DNA of 64,000 nucleotides, from positions 992,001 to 1,056,000 of the forward strand of contig CBDHEY010000002.1 of the NCBI GenBank assembly GCA_965262305.1, read 5' to 3'. The translations under genes and the position numbers were made by a program. The notes below the pieces were generated by a model that did no database searches, was not told the origin of the DNA, and saw nothing but the letters and a program-made list of their open reading frames with translations. Below are positions 45,196 to 54,161 of this stretch, piece by piece. Numbering within the stretch: position 1 is the stretch's first letter; each line of letters opens with the position of its first letter. Origin of the DNA: CBDHEY01 sp965262305. Its GTDB lineage: Bacteria; Pseudomonadota; Gammaproteobacteria; Pseudomonadales; Cellvibrionaceae.

Positions 45196-46118
45196 ATCAG
45201 TCTCCCCAAGTGACTCAGAGCGAAACTGCTTTCGATATCATAGGCTATTAGAGCTGCTAAGATAGCAGGAATACCAAAGCTACTCCATAAAGGCCAGGTT
45301 TTCTTTGATTTACAAAATTCACTATCTTTTAGTGCTTCATTGACATCTTCATTCTTAAAATTATGTCGATTTTGAGAGCAGGCAATAATCATTATTTTAT
45401 CGGCGATGATGTTTACTCTACGAATTAAACCCCCTGTAGATTTTGCAATTTTCTTTGCTATCGAAGCGCTAAATAGATCTGGGCCAGTATATCCACACGC
45501 ACGTAATCTAAAATTTAGATACTCTTGAACATCATCACTGTTGAATGGAAGTAATTCAACGCTATGTGTGATTCTTTCTCGAAGTTGTCGAATTTTAGGT
45601 TTAGACAAATTTTCATCTAGTTCTGGCTGTCCAAATAAAATTATTTGCATCAGCTTTTGTTCTGCCGTTTCCAAATTACTGATTAGCCTAATTTCTTCAA
45701 GCGTCTCTATGGGCATGGCTTGAGCTTCTTCAACTAGAAGTACCACTTTTCGGTTTTTGTGGTACTTTTCCAATAAAAAATCTTGGAGTTTCCTCATGAC
45801 GCTAAGTTTATCTTCATCTTGTTCCGTCTCAATTTCCATTTCGAAGGCGATGGCATGGACAATTTGATCTGGAGTGAGGTTTGGATGTGCGAGATAAATC
45901 CAATCTATATCATCATTAATTGCATCGGGTAGCATTCGGCAAAGCATGGTCTTACCAGTGCCCACTTCACCAACTACCTTCATAATGCCTTCACCCTGCT
46001 GTATTGCAAAACATAGCATCTGTAGTATGGCACCACGATCTTTTCCTTGGTAAAAAAGACCTACATCTGGAGTTATCCTAAATGGATTTTTGTCTAAGCC
46101 AAAGTAGTCTAGGTACAT
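45192..46118 (-). CDS. mshM: MshM/ExeA-like AAA ATPase
   Basis: This cytoplasmic ATPase, possibly tethered by a C-terminal hydrophobic segment (about 280-300), is thought to help secretin or pilus assembly. The 308 residues begin MYLDYFGLDKNPFRITPD, the typical ExeA/MshM opening. Walker A GEVGTGKTMLCRML is near residue 50, Walker B VVLLVEEAQAM near 125, and a sensor QIILFGQPELDENL near 165. It is the first gene of the long minus-strand operon. The Shine-Dalgarno sequence is weak. An inverted repeat lies about 150 bases upstream. Confidence 0.88.
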   Translation of the reverse strand: MYLDYFGLDKNPFRITPDVGLFYQGKDRGAILQMLCFAIQQGEGIMKVVGEVGTGKTMLCRMLPDAINDDIDWIYLAHPNLTPDQIVHAIAFEMEIETEQDEDKLSVMRKLQDFLLEKYHKNRKVVLLVEEAQAMPIETLEEIRLISNLETAEQKLMQIILFGQPELDENLSKPKIRQLRERITHSVELLPFNSDDVQEYLNFRLRACGYTGPDLFSASIAKKIAKSTGGLIRRVNIIADKIMIIACSQNRHNFKNEDVNEALKDSEFCKSKKTWPLWSSFGIPAILAALIAYDIESSFALSHLGRLI

Positions 46119-46270
46119 GATTTACATCTTTTTATATAATGAATTAGAGTACGCCCGATATTTCAAGTATAGACGTATTATTGGAAATAACTTTTAGTAC
46201 ATCATTGATACAATATATTTTGGTTTTAGAAATAAGTTACGCCGAGATGAGTATTATGTGTGACGTTTAA

Positions 46271-46303
46271 AAAAGTTATTAAATTCCGAGGGTAATAACT
46301 TTT
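46271..46303. promoter_or_regulatory. Perfect 11-bp inverted repeat upstream of the pilus operon
   Basis: AAAAGTTATTA and TAATAACTTTT flank an 11-base spacer. It lies 153 bases before the mshM start within a 349-base intergenic region. It could be an operator or an AT-rich hairpin. It does not match a consensus that I know. Apart from a possible very small gene nearby, I see nothing else in this gap. Confidence 0.4.
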
Positions 46304-46351
46304 AACTATGAAAATAAAAATTACTGCCAGTTAATTTCAGGAGAAAATTAA

Positions 46352-46405
46352 GTGTGTTGGGCGGCGTCAAATAATTGTCAGTGTTTGCGAATTTATATAA
46401 CCTAA
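46352..46405 (+). CDS. Possible 17-residue peptide gene
   Basis: A GTG preceded by AGGAG at eight bases opens MCWAASNNCQCLRIYIT and then TAA. The near-ideal ribosome binding site and three cysteines are the only support. It is on the strand opposite both neighbours. It may be chance; no family is known to me. Confidence 0.2.
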   Translation: MCWAASNNCQCLRIYIT

Positions 46406-46467
46406 ATGGCTTTTAATTAAATATCGTCGAATTTTCGTAAAATATTATATTTTATACCCAAAAGTTT

Positions 46468-47244
46468 TTATTTTTTTGGTTCCAACCATGTGACAATCTT
46501 ATCTGACAACCAATCAGGCGCATCTAAACTTAGATCGTGACCAGCTAATTTATGGTAATAGATATCCCAGCCAAGTCGAGCGGCGATGTCTTCACTGGAC
46601 TTGTAATTCACAAACCTGTCTTTTGTTGAGGTGATTACTAAACCCGAAGATGTAATTTGATTATTTAACTTAAAATTTGAAGCAGCGAGAAGCATATTTA
46701 TAATGGAGGTTAGTCTTACAGGTCGTTTCTCATATATCTCAATCCATAGACGCAAGTTATCTATAAATTTCTCCCTATTTTTTTCGTTACTTACTTTTCG
46801 TAAAATTAGTTTTTCCAATAGCTTTCTCGGGATAAAAAGTCCGACTATAAGTAATGGGAACACACTTGCTTTCACTCTCCATAAAATTGGATGTTCACCT
46901 AGGCTCGAATTTATTACACATGTTTTATCTATTTCATTTGGATATCGTTGTAACCAATCCAATGCTATCATGCCTCCAAGCGAAAGCCCTATGAGAACAA
47001 TATTTTTATTGGACTCAATACTATTTTTATAGTCATTTATGATTGATATGCGTAGTTGATCTGTAATTTTGTTAATACTATTTGGTGTCGTAAGAAGATG
47101 ATATTTTCCGCAACCGGCGATATCTGGTGTGATTATTTTAATGTTTTTACATTTTGATTTAGTTAATTTATTTTCAAGTATTTTAGTAAAACCACCCCAA
47201 TGACCCGCTTCTCTCGCTAGCCCACGAATTAAGATAATTAACAT
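46468..47244 (-). CDS. Alpha/beta-fold hydrolase
   Basis: This 258-residue cytoplasmic serine hydrolase has the nucleophile elbow VLIGLSLGGMIALDW (near residue 86), the acid in ITSTKDRFVNYKS (near 208) and the His in LAGHDLSLDAPDWL (near 236). It begins directly with strand and oxyanion loop LIILIRGLAREAGHWGGF, so the start is credible. It lies one base after the M14-peptidase-like gene on the same strand and is probably co-translated with it. The substrate is unknown; the N-terminus resembles BioH/esterase-like enzymes. Confidence 0.78.
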   Translation of the reverse strand: MLIILIRGLAREAGHWGGFTKILENKLTKSKCKNIKIITPDIAGCGKYHLLTTPNSINKITDQLRISIINDYKNSIESNKNIVLIGLSLGGMIALDWLQRYPNEIDKTCVINSSLGEHPILWRVKASVFPLLIVGLFIPRKLLEKLILRKVSNEKNREKFIDNLRLWIEIYEKRPVRLTSIINMLLAASNFKLNNQITSSGLVITSTKDRFVNYKSSEDIAARLGWDIYYHKLAGHDLSLDAPDWLSDKIVTWLEPKK

Positions 47245-47245
47245 T

Positions 47246-48367
47246 CTATTGGTTGTACCATAGAGATTTTGCAGCCTGTTTTAGAAGTGTTGTCTGCTTT
47301 TCTGTTGGTATCCAGTTTTTGTGATTAATACTGGCTGAGATTAGAAAATCCAAAAGCACCAAATGACGACGTAATACCCGAGAATGACGATGCGGAATCT
47401 TGGGATGAAATAAACCTGAAAAACTAAATAACTGTTGTGGACGTTTTTTTACCCACGTCCATGAGCCCATCTCCAACGTCAATGGTATAAATTTACAATT
47501 GGATTTATTTTTTGATTCGATACAAAAAAAATCCCAGATATCGCCACTTGAAAGATAATGAAGTGATTGAGGTTCAAATAGATAATTATGATGTTTATAG
47601 GTTCTTTCCCAAAGTAGTTTTAGTGCAACGTAATCTTCTATATTTCCAATTGGTTCATTTCTAAACGCGTAGGGTATCCAGAGTCTATCTTGAATACCAA
47701 ATCCAGAATGTAAATCCAGAACTAGTCCTAATGGATGGTTGAAAACCTCGTGTTTCAGTATTTGGTGCAAACATTGGTTTTCTATTTCCATTTCACCTTG
47801 TTTTCCACGATACCAAGCGATACGTTTCGATAGCCTTTGTCCTCCTGCTAGCCAAGGTGTTTTACCTTCGGCATCCAGTGGTCCATTTCTGTTTAGGTCC
47901 ACACCTCGATAATTACAGCGAGAATTATCAAACATTCCCGTGGGGTTGACGATAGGAAGTAGAATCACTTTAACGTTATTCAACTTTCTTGCTAGTTCTT
48001 CGTCCCATTCTAGCTGTGTTAAGGTCGTTTCCAACCAAGCAAGTATTACCTGTGTTCCAATTCTTTCTACGCCATGTACGCCACCTGTAAGCAGTAATAC
48101 CGGCGAGTTGAGATCCGATGAACCGAGTTGCAGTTGGTAAATTGGAAACTGTATTCCCTTGTAGTTGATAGACGAAACGACACGGTTATCAAACGCATCA
48201 GAAAAGTTTCGGATGATACGCTCTATCCATAGCAGTTCCGGTAATTTTTGTTTTAAAAGTACTCGCTCTTCAACGGTTCTCGTGGGAAGGCCAAACTTAT
48301 TAGATTGAATATCTGAGGATAAGATAGAATCGTGATCTGCTGAAATTGCATAATCTAAATGCATCAA
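47246..48367 (-). CDS. M14-family zinc carboxypeptidase/deacylase-like protein
   Basis: This 373-residue protein has no signal peptide. The zinc-site pattern is H-xx-E in LTGGVHGVERIGTQ (near residue 95) with the later His in LDLHSGFGIQDRLW. Substrate-binding Arg/Asn appear in CNYRGVDLNRNGPLD, and the likely catalytic Glu in LTLEMGSWTW. This is the M14/AspA-type fold. It may remove amino acids from muropeptides or act on small amides; the choice is open. Two consecutive ATGs make the start ambiguous by one codon. It is paired with the hydrolase downstream. Confidence 0.78.
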   Translation of the reverse strand: MMHLDYAISADHDSILSSDIQSNKFGLPTRTVEERVLLKQKLPELLWIERIIRNFSDAFDNRVVSSINYKGIQFPIYQLQLGSSDLNSPVLLLTGGVHGVERIGTQVILAWLETTLTQLEWDEELARKLNNVKVILLPIVNPTGMFDNSRCNYRGVDLNRNGPLDAEGKTPWLAGGQRLSKRIAWYRGKQGEMEIENQCLHQILKHEVFNHPLGLVLDLHSGFGIQDRLWIPYAFRNEPIGNIEDYVALKLLWERTYKHHNYLFEPQSLHYLSSGDIWDFFCIESKNKSNCKFIPLTLEMGSWTWVKKRPQQLFSFSGLFHPKIPHRHSRVLRRHLVLLDFLISASINHKNWIPTEKQTTLLKQAAKSLWYNQ

Positions 48368-48462
48368 GTTGTTCCTATTTCCAGAGAAAATAGTCGGAGC
48401 TTTCTTAAGTATAAGACTGGTTTTTTAAAATAGGAAATGAACTGATATGATTAATTTTGACT

Positions 48463-49005
48463 TCAATACTGTTGCGATACCTGAGTGCCATTTGCACAGC
48501 AATTAGGAATTCCGCCATTTTGCACACAGTTTTGAATTGCGAGGTTTTGAGCTGCTTCTAGGTTTTGACTCGTGGCATAACCGTATACGCCGGTCAACGA
48601 ACAGTATGATGTTGCAGAAAACACACTCTGGCTAGAATCTACATTGTCGAAAGTACTACTAAAATCATCTATACCGTTGTAAAACTGTTCTTCCATTTGC
48701 GCACTTCCTGCCATTTCTTGAAGCGCGGATAAGACCATAACAAAGGCCGCAACGCCACCAGCTGCTCGAATAGTCATACCTTTTGCGGTGTAATTTATAT
48801 TTAGAAACCCTGGAATAGTGGCTACCATAGCACCAGCCATTAATGAAATTAGAATGTAGAGTAGTGGCATTTTGTTGTCGTCAATTTCGATGTCAGCGAT
48901 AATCGTGTAAGCGATAAGTGCGAAAACTAGAAATGCGAAAACAAGCCCGATGGCTTTTTCAAATGCAGAAGGTTTGTTTTGAGTCGAGGCTTGATTGTCG
49001 TCCAA
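48463..49005 (-). CDS. Small membrane protein with Cys-rich DUF4189-like tail
   Basis: This 180-residue protein has three hydrophobic segments (about 15-38, 48-67, 78-95) and an exterior C-terminal part (about 125-180) with CSLTGVYGYATSQNLEAAQN and LAIQNCVQNGGIPNCC. The pattern resembles DUF4189-type repeats in which Ala/Gln/Asn helices alternate with Cys. A TTG start is supported by AAGGA eight bases upstream. It is a single gene, divergent from the hisA-like gene. The function is unknown. Confidence 0.6.
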   Translation of the reverse strand: MDDNQASTQNKPSAFEKAIGLVFAFLVFALIAYTIIADIEIDDNKMPLLYILISLMAGAMVATIPGFLNINYTAKGMTIRAAGGVAAFVMVLSALQEMAGSAQMEEQFYNGIDDFSSTFDNVDSSQSVFSATSYCSLTGVYGYATSQNLEAAQNLAIQNCVQNGGIPNCCANGTQVSQQY

Positions 49006-49210
49006 AGTAGAATTCCTTTGGTTTATCCTTTTATACTACTTTAACCGTTTCTCGGTTCTTCAATCAAATGATTGTTTCAAAATATATTATGTAGCAATTC
49101 TTAGTTTGTTCGAGTGTTTGTTTTTTGACCTGGTCCGCCCTTTGAGGCTCATGGCATCTATCGTTATAATTTGAAACCATGTTAAACAAGGCCGAAGAGA
49201 GAAATTTATT

Positions 49211-49969
49211 TTGACCCAATATCGCCCGTGTATAGACCTTCATCAGGGAAAAGTTAAGCAGATTGTGGGCGGTAGCCTAAATAATAGCGGCGCAAAAGTG
49301 AATTTTGAAAGTCTTTATGATTCTTCTTATTACGCTCAATTGTATCGGGATAATTTGCTCAAGGGTGGTCATGTGATAGCGCTTGGCCCCGGAAACAAGG
49401 AGCAGGCCATTGCTGCTTTAAAGGCTTGGCCCCAAGGAATGCAATATGGTGGTGGTGTCAACCCTGACAATGCTGAGGAGTATCTTGAAGCTGGTGCATC
49501 AGAAGTGATTGTCACTTCTTATTTATTCGAGAATGATAGTTTTTCTTGGTCTCGCTTAGAAAAAATGGTGAGTGTCGTTCAACCTGAAGATCTGGTTATA
49601 GATCTCAGTTGTAGAAAAACGTCACTGGGCTGGCAAGTTGCTACGAATCGTTGGCAAACCGTAACGGATACGGTGGTAAACAAGGGGCTTTTACAAAGCT
49701 TATCTGAAAATTGTGCCGAATTTTTAGTGCATGCAGCCGATGTTGAGGGTTTACAAGCGGGAATTGACGAAGAACTTGTAAGCCTTCTCGCTGAGTATTC
49801 ACCGATACCCGTTACTTACGCGGGTGGTGCAAGATCGATTAAAGATTTAGAAATGGTAAATGTACTGTCAAAAGGAAAGGTAGACCTCACAATTGGTAGT
49901 GCTTTGGATATTTTTGGTGGGTCAGGTGTGACGCTTCAAGAGTGCATAGAGTGGAATAATAAAGGGTAA
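49211..49969 (+). CDS. hisA: Eukaryote-type phosphoribosylformimino-AICAR isomerase (HisA/HIS6 type)
   Basis: The predicted role is to isomerise ProFAR to PRFAR in histidine synthesis. The 252-residue barrel matches the yeast/plant HIS6 branch rather than bacterial HisA. It has PCIDLHQGKVKQIVGGSLNN, SYYAQLYRDNLLKGGHVIAL, VIDLSCRKTSLGWQVATNRW, EFLVHAADVEGLQAGIDEEL, VTYAGGARSIKDLEMV and KVDLTIGSALDIFGG. It starts at TTG with a weak GAGAG. No other his gene is nearby, so either it is the cell's only HisA or a spare. Horizontal acquisition of this branch is inferred. Confidence 0.85.
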   Translation: MTQYRPCIDLHQGKVKQIVGGSLNNSGAKVNFESLYDSSYYAQLYRDNLLKGGHVIALGPGNKEQAIAALKAWPQGMQYGGGVNPDNAEEYLEAGASEVIVTSYLFENDSFSWSRLEKMVSVVQPEDLVIDLSCRKTSLGWQVATNRWQTVTDTVVNKGLLQSLSENCAEFLVHAADVEGLQAGIDEELVSLLAEYSPIPVTYAGGARSIKDLEMVNVLSKGKVDLTIGSALDIFGGSGVTLQECIEWNNKG

Positions 49970-50014
49970 GTTTTAGTGCCTTCCCCTTTATTAATAAATA
50001 ATATTGACTCGCTA

Positions 50015-52270
50015 TTAATCGCAACTGTTATCCATTGCATTTATCCATTCCCTAATTATATCCACTGCAGTAGTGTCGACGATTAGACTCGCAAGAGGCG
50101 GCATACGCTCACTAGTTAAGGACTCCATTCGTATTATTATCATGGAGTTACTCGCGTTCCCAGGGTCGATTCGTAGAGGATTATTTAATCCAAGCCTGCC
50201 ATTCGTTGTCGCAACGTTGCAAGTATTGGTTTGTGAAATTACAGTATTAAATCTTAAATCCATAAATGCCGCACTGGAATTAGGCCTGTGACAACCGGAA
50301 CAATTACTATGCAGGTAACTTCGCGCACGTTGCTCAGTCGTTGCGCTTGAATCATCAATCGAATACAGACGAGGTGAATCTTCAATATTTGGATTATTTG
50401 AAAAGTAACCGAGCTCTGCGAGTCCGGCTAATTGATTTTCCGAGATAGGTAGCTGAGGTTGGTTTAGCTGCAGCGACTCGGCTCCAAGGCTTATGTTAGC
50501 CGACTCAGTATGGCAAACGAAGCACTGCCCAGAGTTTGGGAAACTATGTTCGTAACTCCCTATGGTACTTGTGCGTGCTTCATCCACCAGGGTTGCTTCA
50601 GTTTGAGCATCGTTCCATTCGTAGCTATATCCTCGCCAACCTATGTCATGATTGACAAGCAATCGGGTTTCAACAAAGGTGCCTTCACTTAGAAAGTTTT
50701 TCACCAATATACTTCCCTCTGGAAAAAGGAAATCGCCGTCATTATCGATTTCTATTCTTGTTTCGTCCGGAATCGCAAAAAATCGCGTTTTATCAGCTCC
50801 GTCGGACCATAATGCGGACATGACATCGTAATCGATTACCCCACTAGTTGGAGTTTTTTCCAAAGTATTGAAGCAGCCAGTATCGCTCAAATTCTCGGCC
50901 ATAGAAACTTGTTGGCCATCGCCAGTTAAACGGAGAATCGCGTCTCCTTGGGTATCTGCACCTAAATCCAATGCAAAGATTTCACCTTGATTATCTTGTG
51001 CGAAGGAACCTAAAAATATTCCATCTCGAGTAAATAGTTGATTTGGCTGGCTTCCTTCATTTGCATTTACTGAAATACTGAAAACCGGGCGCGAAAATGT
51101 ATCAGCAAAGACAAGCTGGCCATTTAATTCTGGTAGTGCTGTTCCTCGGTAAACATAGCCTCCAACAATTGAGGGGCCGACATCATGATCGTAGTAGGTC
51201 ACCGGTAATTGATAGTCGTCGGGGTCACAGTTGTTATTGGAAAAGCACACAGGGCCTTCCATAACAGGCCAGCCATAATTTCCTCCCGCGACAATGCGAT
51301 CAATTTCTTCCCAATCTCCCTCGCCAACATCACCTATCCAAATTTGTCCGGTTGCTTGATCAACGCTCCAGCGCCAAGGGTTTCTAAAGCCGTATGCAAA
51401 TATTTCTGGGCAGTTAGTGGAAGATTCTCCGGAAGTACAAAGTGATTGACCACTATTAAATGGATTATCAGTTGGGGCGATATATGCTCCGGCATCAGAT
51501 ATATCAATGCGAATTAGCGTGCCGTGTAAGTTCGTGAGATCTTGCGAAGTGTTCATATCGAACCCGCCATCGCCAAATGCCGCATATAGCATTCCATCAC
51601 CACCGAAATGTAAACCGCCGCCATTATGATTATCCGCAGGTTGGTCGAGCGTAAGTAACACTGTTTCCGTTTGGCTGGTTCTGGTATTTGTATTTATTAC
51701 CAACTCAGATAGGGTAGAACGTTTATCGTTGCTTGCGTCGTTATATAAAATAAATATTCGGTTGTCACTGGGATAATTAGGATGAACGGCTATGCCTGTT
51801 AACCCCATTTCTACTGAAGTGCTCACCTTGTTACTAATATTTAACACCTCATTGACTTCTGTTGCCGACTCATCACTTAAAAACGAAACCACGCGACCGG
51901 AGCGTTCTATAGCAAACCAAATCGAAGAGTCGTTTAGTGGCTGTGTCATGGCGATTAAACCACTAATTGTGTCTAGCTCTGGATAGGCAAGTTCGAAACT
52001 ATAGCTAGTTGAATCTGTTTCTGACTCGGGAGCAATACAAGTGACATTAGACTCGCGGTTGGGGTTTGGTGTTGGCTCGCTAGTATTATTTGGTTCTGGA
52101 GTGGGTGTTGCACTAGGTGGCTCGGTCGATTGCGGAGAACTTGTTGGCGAGGGCGTGTTCGTGTCATTTCCAATGGGGTCAGCATCAGAGTTATTGTTTG
52201 TGCCTCCACCACAGTTAACTAAAAAGAAAATTATTGTTAGTGCTGCTAAACGTCTAGGTTCGAATTGCAT
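50015..52270 (-). CDS. Lipoprotein PQQ-type sugar dehydrogenase fused to c-type cytochrome domain
   Basis: This 751-residue envelope protein has a lipobox, FLVNC-GGG, and a Ser/Thr/Pro linker (about 22-75). A GSDH-type beta-propeller (about 90-450) follows; GLTGIAVHPNYPSDNRIFI, HNGGGLHFGGDGMLYAAFGDGG, YGFRNPWRWSVD and IGDVGEGDWEEI are diagnostic. A ~280-residue C-terminal part has two haem-binding motifs, CFVCH (near 585) and CSGCH (near 660), and an RMPP near 725. It probably oxidises a sugar and passes electrons directly to its own haems. The cofactor PQQ is family knowledge, and no pqq genes are in the window. Confidence 0.85.
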   Translation of the reverse strand: MQFEPRRLAALTIIFFLVNCGGGTNNNSDADPIGNDTNTPSPTSSPQSTEPPSATPTPEPNNTSEPTPNPNRESNVTCIAPESETDSTSYSFELAYPELDTISGLIAMTQPLNDSSIWFAIERSGRVVSFLSDESATEVNEVLNISNKVSTSVEMGLTGIAVHPNYPSDNRIFILYNDASNDKRSTLSELVINTNTRTSQTETVLLTLDQPADNHNGGGLHFGGDGMLYAAFGDGGFDMNTSQDLTNLHGTLIRIDISDAGAYIAPTDNPFNSGQSLCTSGESSTNCPEIFAYGFRNPWRWSVDQATGQIWIGDVGEGDWEEIDRIVAGGNYGWPVMEGPVCFSNNNCDPDDYQLPVTYYDHDVGPSIVGGYVYRGTALPELNGQLVFADTFSRPVFSISVNANEGSQPNQLFTRDGIFLGSFAQDNQGEIFALDLGADTQGDAILRLTGDGQQVSMAENLSDTGCFNTLEKTPTSGVIDYDVMSALWSDGADKTRFFAIPDETRIEIDNDGDFLFPEGSILVKNFLSEGTFVETRLLVNHDIGWRGYSYEWNDAQTEATLVDEARTSTIGSYEHSFPNSGQCFVCHTESANISLGAESLQLNQPQLPISENQLAGLAELGYFSNNPNIEDSPRLYSIDDSSATTEQRARSYLHSNCSGCHRPNSSAAFMDLRFNTVISQTNTCNVATTNGRLGLNNPLRIDPGNASNSMIIIRMESLTSERMPPLASLIVDTTAVDIIREWINAMDNSCD

Positions 52271-52374
52271 AACCTCTCCAATAAAAATTATTTTTAGGAA
52301 AGAATTAAATACATTTCATTAAAAAAATAATATATTTATCTGACGAAGTGTATTTGAATTATGATGAATTACGT

Positions 52375-53799
52375 TTAAGAGGATCCTTTACGTTGATCGA
52401 GTGCAATACGTATTTCGGTTGCTTTATCCTCATCTAAATCATAGTTTCGCATGAACCAAATTGCCAACAATGTTCCGATTATAGGGATAATAATATAGGC
52501 GAGTCGTAATCCTGTTAACGCCTCTTCAGTTTGGATTGTGGCGTTTTGATCAAAGCCTACGATTTTTAATATGATTCCGGTGAGTAATCCAGCAATCGCA
52601 AAACCAAATTTGACCATCCACCAGTAGATAGCGCTAAATGTCCCTTCTCTTCGTGTGCCATTTTTGAATTCGTCTAGATCACAGATATCTGCGGTCATAG
52701 ACATCATAATTGTAAACAATCCCCCAATACCGAATACAAAAAATGGAGCCGCAACAAACATAAGTGCTGGATTACTTGGCGAGAATGCCCACCAAAACAA
52801 AATATATCCAAAAATGGAGATCGACTGAGAAATCAAAAATGTTTTCTTCTTACCAATTTTATGAGATATCCACGTGGTACTTGGAATAACCAAAAAGCAA
52901 GTAAATAGTGAAGATACCGAGCCAAATAGAGCTGGCCAGTTTCCAGCAAGAGTCAAATCTCCACCATGCATATAGTGCACAATGATGAAGAAGGAAAATG
53001 CGGCTACAGTATTATAGGAATTAAAAATTAGAAACGTCGCGAGGCATATTTTTTGAAACGGTTTAAATTTTAAGGTTTCAATAATGCCTTGAAAAAACTT
53101 CGTGAGACTTTCTCTTAAATTTTTTACATTCGACGATTCTTTTCTTCGTTTATCACGTGTTCTGTTTTCACGGCAAAAAAATGCAGGCACAAGCGCGAGT
53201 AAAGTACAAATAATACCTACCCAGATAGACAGTGTCCGCGCGCCTTCTGCCGATGACTCAAATAGTGATTGGTCAAAAATATATACCCAAAACCAAGGAC
53301 TGATTATCCAGGCCCATTGACCGATCCATTGGGCAATAGCCATTAGACGAGTACGCTCATGAAAATCACTACTCATTTCATAGCCCATTGCAAGATAGGG
53401 AACGCTAAATATAGTTAATCCTAAAACAAATCCAAATGACCAAGCTAAATGATAAATAAAATTATACATTTGGCTGTTCTCGGCATATAGCTGCCACATG
53501 AATATGAAAGATACACCGGTTATCAATGCCCCAGCAAAAATAAAGGGCCGGCGTTTTCCCCATCTTGATTCAAAGTTGTCAGTGACATAGCCCATCAAAG
53601 GATCTGTAATCGCATCGATCATACGAGGCACGAAGAAAATAATGCCCCACAAGAGGGGGTCCATTCCTAAGCCTTGGACCAAGATGATGAGAAAGATCTG
53701 AAGCGCGGCAGGAAACATCTGATTGGCAAGCATACCTATGCCAAACGCAATTTTCTGGTTTAATGGAATACTTGAGGATTGGCTAGGATCGTGATTCAA
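52375..53799 (-). CDS. MFS transporter of the GPH (MelB/XynB-like) glycoside:cation symporter family
   Basis: This 474-residue inner-membrane transporter has about 12 segments. The GPH signature PRMIDAITDPLMGYVTDN is near residue 58, with RWGKRRPFIFAGAL right after. The second half has SHKIGKKKTFLISQSISIFG and DICDLDEFKNGTRREGTFSA, all typical of melibiose/glucuronide/xyloside carriers. The TTG start has only a weak ribosome binding site. It lies upstream of the sugar dehydrogenase gene on the same strand (104-base gap). It may bring in oligosaccharides released by secreted hydrolases; the substrate is unknown. Confidence 0.88.
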   Translation of the reverse strand: MNHDPSQSSSIPLNQKIAFGIGMLANQMFPAALQIFLIILVQGLGMDPLLWGIIFFVPRMIDAITDPLMGYVTDNFESRWGKRRPFIFAGALITGVSFIFMWQLYAENSQMYNFIYHLAWSFGFVLGLTIFSVPYLAMGYEMSSDFHERTRLMAIAQWIGQWAWIISPWFWVYIFDQSLFESSAEGARTLSIWVGIICTLLALVPAFFCRENRTRDKRRKESSNVKNLRESLTKFFQGIIETLKFKPFQKICLATFLIFNSYNTVAAFSFFIIVHYMHGGDLTLAGNWPALFGSVSSLFTCFLVIPSTTWISHKIGKKKTFLISQSISIFGYILFWWAFSPSNPALMFVAAPFFVFGIGGLFTIMMSMTADICDLDEFKNGTRREGTFSAIYWWMVKFGFAIAGLLTGIILKIVGFDQNATIQTEEALTGLRLAYIIIPIIGTLLAIWFMRNYDLDEDKATEIRIALDQRKGSS

Positions 53800-53951
53800 A
53801 GTCTTACTTCTATTTTCTTATATTATTTTGACAACGTATTATAACCTCAAGATAGGGAGAACAATCATCTCATTTGTTACACAATCTTCCTTATTTAGTT
53901 TTTATTCTGAATTTATCGGTTGAAGACAACGAAAATTAAAGGAAGTGGTTG

Positions 53952-54083
53952 ATGAAGGTATTAAAATTTGCGGTAAGTTATCTGGCGATGGTCAGTGGAA
54001 TAGGTAGTTTCTTGCTTTTGGATAATCTATCGTCAGAACCTCTTTTTTATGACCGCTTCACTCACGCTGTAAAGTACGAATAA
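53952..54083 (+). CDS. 43-residue single-pass membrane peptide
   Basis: The ATG is six bases after AGGAAG and opens MKVLKFAVSYLAMVSGIGSFLLL, then a short polar tail ending FTHAVKYE. One hydrophobic helix is predicted (about 5-23). It is the only thing seen in the 362-base gap between the MFS and ChaN genes. No family is recognised; the good ribosome binding site and membrane pattern argue for a real gene. Confidence 0.5.
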   Translation: MKVLKFAVSYLAMVSGIGSFLLLDNLSSEPLFYDRFTHAVKYE

Positions 54084-54161
54084 CAAGGCTTTTTATATGA
54101 CATTTGTCTAGATAGGTTATGTTGAGTAATCTTTGACCTGTCTTTTCTTTGTCTTTGTAAG

